NCBI RefSeq assembly: GCF_001659785.1
Contig: NZ_CP015961.1
Span: 2,418,001-2,482,000, forward strand
Origin: Dietzia timorensis
GTDB lineage: Bacteria > Actinomycetota > Actinomycetes > Mycobacteriales > Mycobacteriaceae
Reading direction: 5' to 3'
Length of the DNA: 64,000 bases
Made by a program: the position numbers and the translations under genes. The notes below the pieces were generated by a model. That model was given only the letters and a program-made list of their open reading frames with translations, did no database searches and was not told the origin of the DNA. Shown in pieces: positions 60,872 to 64,000 of this stretch; position 1 is the first letter of the stretch; each line of letters begins with the position of its first letter.

Positions 60872-62452
60872 TCACATCCGGAAGATGCCGTTGGAGATGG
60901 GCTCCAGCGGCGCGTTGGCGGCGGCCGCAAGGCCGAGGGACAGAACCTTTCGGGTGTCGGCGGGGTCGATGATCCCGTCGTCCCACATGCGCGCCGTCGA
61001 ATAGTAGGCACTCGATTGGCTCTCGAACTGCTCGCGGATCGGGCTCGCATAGTCCTCGTATTCGGCGTCGGTGAACTCGCCTCCCGAGCGCTCGACCTGG
61101 TTTTTCCGCACCGTGGCGAGTGTGTCGGCGGCCTGCGGTCCGCCCATCACCGAGATTCTCGCGTTCGGCCACATCCACAGAAAGCGCGGCGAATACGCCC
61201 GCCCACACATCGAATAATTGCCGGCGCCGAAGCTGCCTCCGATGATGATCGTGAACTTCGGCACGCGCGCGCAGGCGACGGCGGTAACCATCTTCGCCCC
61301 GTTCTTCGCGATTCCGCCGGCCTCGTATTGGCGCCCGACCATGAATCCCGTGATGTTCTGCAGGAACACCAGCGGGATCTTTCGCCGATCGCACAGCTCG
61401 ATGAAGTGCGCGCCCTTGAGCGCCGACTCTGAGAACAGCACGCCGTTATTACCGATGATCCCGACCTGGTGGCCGTCGATGCGCGCGAATGCAGTCACGA
61501 GCGAGGCGCCGTATTCCGGCTTGAATTCGGAGTACGCCCCGCCGTCAACAATTGTAGAGATGACCTCGCGGACGTCGTACGGCGTCCGCGAATCGGTGGG
61601 CACAAGGTCGTAGAGATCGGTCTGCGGCCTCGCCGGCGCCACCGCGTCGACGACATCCCACTCGGCGTCACCCGGCGGCGGGCACGTGGCGACGATGTCG
61701 CGAACTTTGGCGAGGGCGTCCTGGTCGTCCGCCGCGAGGTGGTCGACTACGCCGGAAGTCTTCGCGTGCAGGTCGCCGCCGCCGAGCTCCTCCGCGGTGA
61801 CCTCCTCCCCGGTGGCCGCCTTCACCAGCGGCGGACCGGCGAGGAAGATCGTGCCCTGGTTCCGCACGATCACCGCCTCGTCGCTCATGGCGGGTACGTA
61901 CGCGCCGCCCGCGGTACACGAGCCCATGACGGCGGAGATCTGTGGAATTCCCTGGGCACTCATCCGCGCCTGGTTGAAAAATATGCGGCCGAAGTGATCC
62001 CGATCGGGAAACACCTGATCCTGCTGTAACAACATGGCGCCGCCGGAGTCGACGAGATAGATGCACGGCAGGTGGTTCATCGCGGCGATCTCCTGCGCGC
62101 GGAGATGCTTTTTCACGGTCTCCGGATAGTAGGTGCCACCGGACACCGTCGCATCATTGGCGATGATGAGGCATTCGCGCCCGGAGACGCGGCCGATACC
62201 TGCTATCACCCCCGCAGCAGGTGCCTTTCCCTCGTACATCCCGTAGGCGGCGAGCGGCGCGATTTCGAGGAACGGGCTACCCGGGTCGAGCAGACCGTCG
62301 ATGCGGTCGCGAGCCGGCAGCTTGCCCCGCTCGATGTGGCGCGTACGCGCCTTCTCCCCGCCGCCGGCGGCGACCTCCTCGCGCGCGGCGCGCAGTTCTT
62401 CGAGGAGTTCGATGTGCGCCGTGCGGTTCTCACCGGGCGTGCGTGAAGCCAT
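60872..62452 (-). CDS. accD1: Acyl-CoA carboxylase beta subunit (carboxyltransferase), probably 3-methylcrotonyl-CoA
   Basis: A 526-residue carboxyltransferase. [27 protein letters not shown] (split), [34 protein letters not shown] and [20 protein letters not shown] are characteristic of methylcrotonyl-CoA carboxylase beta; [21 protein letters not shown] and a late [33 protein letters not shown] follow. First gene of the catabolic operon; the ATG at 62452 has GGGGACGAGGA upstream. Confidence 0.93.
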   Translation of the reverse strand: MASRTPGENRTAHIELLEELRAAREEVAAGGGEKARTRHIERGKLPARDRIDGLLDPGSPFLEIAPLAAYGMYEGKAPAAGVIAGIGRVSGRECLIIANDATVSGGTYYPETVKKHLRAQEIAAMNHLPCIYLVDSGGAMLLQQDQVFPDRDHFGRIFFNQARMSAQGIPQISAVMGSCTAGGAYVPAMSDEAVIVRNQGTIFLAGPPLVKAATGEEVTAEELGGGDLHAKTSGVVDHLAADDQDALAKVRDIVATCPPPGDAEWDVVDAVAPARPQTDLYDLVPTDSRTPYDVREVISTIVDGGAYSEFKPEYGASLVTAFARIDGHQVGIIGNNGVLFSESALKGAHFIELCDRRKIPLVFLQNITGFMVGRQYEAGGIAKNGAKMVTAVACARVPKFTIIIGGSFGAGNYSMCGRAYSPRFLWMWPNARISVMGGPQAADTLATVRKNQVERSGGEFTDAEYEDYASPIREQFESQSSAYYSTARMWDDGIIDPADTRKVLSLGLAAAANAPLEPISNGIFRM

Positions 62453-62509
62453 TCCTCGTCCCCTGACCGTTTCCGGTCGAGTCCAGGTCTCCCCGAACCC
62501 AACTTCGGT

Positions 62510-62538
62510 TACTTTCGATTAACTGTAATTCGATAGTA
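62510..62538. promoter_or_regulatory. Imperfect palindrome upstream of the leucine catabolic operon
   Basis: TACTTTCGATTA, a 4-base centre, then TAATTCGATAGTA: imperfect dyad symmetry in an AT-rich patch of the 271-bp divergent promoter region, 58-86 bases upstream of accD1. Candidate operator for a TetR/LiuR-type regulator; the regulator gene is not in the window. Confidence 0.45.
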
Positions 62539-62723
62539 GTGATACCCCTCACAATTGTCCACCGAATCAGAAGTTGTGGCGCAGTTCACATCGATTGGGT
62601 ATGTTTTGGATCACACGCAGTTGCGCATCCGCACCTGCGAAGTGCGCATGGAGCGCGTCACCACCCCCGACGCGCTCCCGCCGTGCGCGACAACGATGAA
62701 TACGAAACGGTTCGGTGACCCCC

Positions 62724-64000
62724 ATGACCTCAGTACTCGGCCCCCATCGGCACAGCGACGCGGAGCACCTCGGCGACTTCTCGCTCGAGGACCGCTACAC
62801 CCGCGAATCCGGGACGATCTTCTTGTCCGGCATTTCCGCGCTGGTCCGCATGGTTCGCGATCGGGCGATCATCGATCGCCGCCTCGGGCTCCACACCGGT
62901 TCGATGATCTCCGGGTACGAGGGCTCACCACTGGCCGGATACGATCTCGAGATCTCCCGCCGCGCCCACAGGTTCCTCGACCCCTTCGATGTGCACCATC
63001 GCCCCGCCGTCAATGAGGAATTGGGCGCAACCACCGTGATGGGCTCGCAGCTCGCCGGCACCGCCGGCACGCTCGCCTCGACCCCGAATTCCGCCGCACG
63101 CCCGCTCGACGGAGTCGTCGGTTATTGGTACGGAAAGGCGCCGGGGCTCGACCGCGCGACCGACGCCCTGCGGCACGCGAACCTCATCGGCACCGGGTCC
63201 CGCGGCGGAGCGGTGGCCCTCGTCGGCGACGACCCGGGCGCCAAATCCTCGACTGTCCCCTGCGCCTCGGAGATGGCGCTCGCCGACATGTACATGCCGA
63301 TCCTCTACCCCGCCGATTCCCAGGACATACTCGACCTCGGCGTGCACGCCGCACTCATGTCGCGAGCCTCCGGACTGTGGACCTCGCTGAAGATCTCCGC
63401 GCACGTAGCCGACGGATCGTCGACTGCCGTCGTATCCCCCGACCGCATCACTCCAGTCCTCGAGCCTCTCGGCGAAAGCCCGCACGTTCCGAGCGGGAAG
63501 TTGCTCGGACGCAATCTCATGGAGCTCGAGCAGAATCAGCTCACCACCCGCATCCCGCGGGCCCTCGAGTATGCGCGGATCAACGGCATCAATAAGCTCA
63601 TCACCCACACACCCGACGACCGTATCGGGATCGTCGCCGCCGGCAAGACGTATATGGACGTGCGCTCGGCGCTGTTGCGCATGGGGCTCGACGAGGAGGA
63701 ACTCCATCGCCGCGGCGTCCGCCTGCTCAAGCTCGGCATGGTCTACCCGATGGAGCGCGAGATGCTCTTCCGCTTCGTCGACGGGCTCAGCGAGGTCATC
63801 GTCGTCGAAGAAAAGCGCGACTTCATCGAAACCATGATCCGCGAGATCCTCTACGACCGCCCCCACAACCCGAACGTGCGCGGCAAGTCCAACGAGGATG
63901 GCTCCACATTGTTCTCCCGTTTCGGCGAGCTCGACATCGATTCGGTGACCCGCGGTCTCGCCCACCGTCTCGGCGCAGTTCACCACATCGAGGCCGCGCA
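62724..64000 (+). CDS. Indolepyruvate ferredoxin oxidoreductase family protein, N-terminal part
   Basis: The first 425 codons of a long 2-oxoacid:ferredoxin oxidoreductase; it runs off the right edge. YTRESGTIFLSGISALVRMVRDRAIIDRR, GLHTGSMISGYEGSPLAGYDLEI and FVDGLSEVIVVEEKRDFIETMIREIL match the fused-subunit IOR/2-oxoacid oxidoreductases (about 1,150 residues in actinobacteria), which decarboxylate aryl or branched 2-oxo acids to acyl-CoA with thiamine diphosphate. ATG at 62724; a GTG three codons upstream is an alternative. Divergent from the leucine operon, suggesting shared control and a role in branched-chain or aromatic amino acid breakdown. Confidence 0.88.
   Translation, partial: MTSVLGPHRHSDAEHLGDFSLEDRYTRESGTIFLSGISALVRMVRDRAIIDRRLGLHTGSMISGYEGSPLAGYDLEISRRAHRFLDPFDVHHRPAVNEELGATTVMGSQLAGTAGTLASTPNSAARPLDGVVGYWYGKAPGLDRATDALRHANLIGTGSRGGAVALVGDDPGAKSSTVPCASEMALADMYMPILYPADSQDILDLGVHAALMSRASGLWTSLKISAHVADGSSTAVVSPDRITPVLEPLGESPHVPSGKLLGRNLMELEQNQLTTRIPRALEYARINGINKLITHTPDDRIGIVAAGKTYMDVRSALLRMGLDEEELHRRGVRLLKLGMVYPMEREMLFRFVDGLSEVIVVEEKRDFIETMIREILYDRPHNPNVRGKSNEDGSTLFSRFGELDIDSVTRGLAHRLGAVHHIEAA

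Noticed and set aside
1-64000. Insertion sequences, prophage or integrated elements
   Set aside because: No transposase, integrase, terminal inverted repeats or attachment-like duplications next to the tRNA-Ala gene were seen.

Overview
The window is a 64 kb stretch of high-GC (roughly 63-65% by eye) chromosomal DNA from an actinobacterium of the order Mycobacteriales (the Corynebacterium/Dietzia/Rhodococcus/Mycobacterium group). The best evidence is gene order. The set mprA-mprB-pepD, moaB-like, mscL, fmdB-like, fthC, galU, glp (a MoeA paralogue), rimJ-like and glpR follows the block known in Mycobacterium tuberculosis as Rv0981-Rv0996, with pmt-rsmI (Rv1002c-Rv1003) at the left edge. Many starts look leaderless (GTG or ATG 6-10 bases after a TANNNT box), and GTG starts are common. 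No insertion sequence, prophage or CRISPR array was seen.

Layout. 0-8 kb: rsmI (partial) and pmt, DoxX and SDR proteins, then a two-gene lipid aminoacylation pair (aminoacyl-phosphatidylglycerol synthase plus membrane esterase). 8.6-11.7 kb: a compact alkylation-repair operon with two O6-alkylguanine transferases flanking an ECF sigma factor, then AlkB and a Tag-type glycosylase. 11.7-20.6 kb: MgtE, a PQQ-type sugar dehydrogenase lipoprotein, an LLM oxidoreductase, a TM2 protein, a TetR-controlled paired SMR efflux pump, an ArsR-SRPBCC pair and an iron-regulated siderophore-interacting protein. 20.7-24 kb: a NarL-type two-component system, a membrane protein and tRNA-Ala(CGC).

24-32.2 kb: the conserved division/housekeeping block (glpR, rimJ-like, glp, galU, fthC, fmdB-like, SAF protein, mscL, moaB-like). 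32.3-37.3 kb: an iron-box-controlled ferric-siderophore ABC importer plus a second siderophore-interacting protein, lying between moaB and pepD where mycobacteria have them adjacent. 37.4-41.3 kb: the envelope-stress set pepD-mprB-mprA. 41.5-43.8 kb: ribosomal proteins L32, L31B, L28, L33, S14 and S18. The L31, L28, L33, S14 and S18 genes are cysteine-free, zinc-independent forms. They are arranged around an unusually long 0.8 kb non-coding gap. 44-53 kb: AEC transporter, TIGR01777 epimerase, MarR/MFS pair with tandem operators, acetoacetyl-CoA synthetase, LppP/LprE lipoprotein and MpaB-family protein.

53-54.4 kb: a solitary AbiEi-like gene with a nuclease-like C-terminus, preceded by inverted and direct repeats. 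54.4-62.5 kb: a leucine/isovalerate catabolic operon (acyl-CoA ligase, CitE-type lyase, MaoC hydratase, acyl-CoA dehydrogenase, 3-methylcrotonyl-CoA carboxylase alpha and beta). Its expected end product acetoacetate can be activated by the acetoacetyl-CoA synthetase at 48.8-50.9 kb. The window ends inside a divergent indolepyruvate:ferredoxin oxidoreductase-family gene.

The most interesting candidate system is the ECF sigma/alkyltransferase operon. It has no classical anti-sigma gene, and the methyltransferase immediately downstream of the sigma gene carries an extra N-terminal segment that could act as a damage-sensing sigma regulator.
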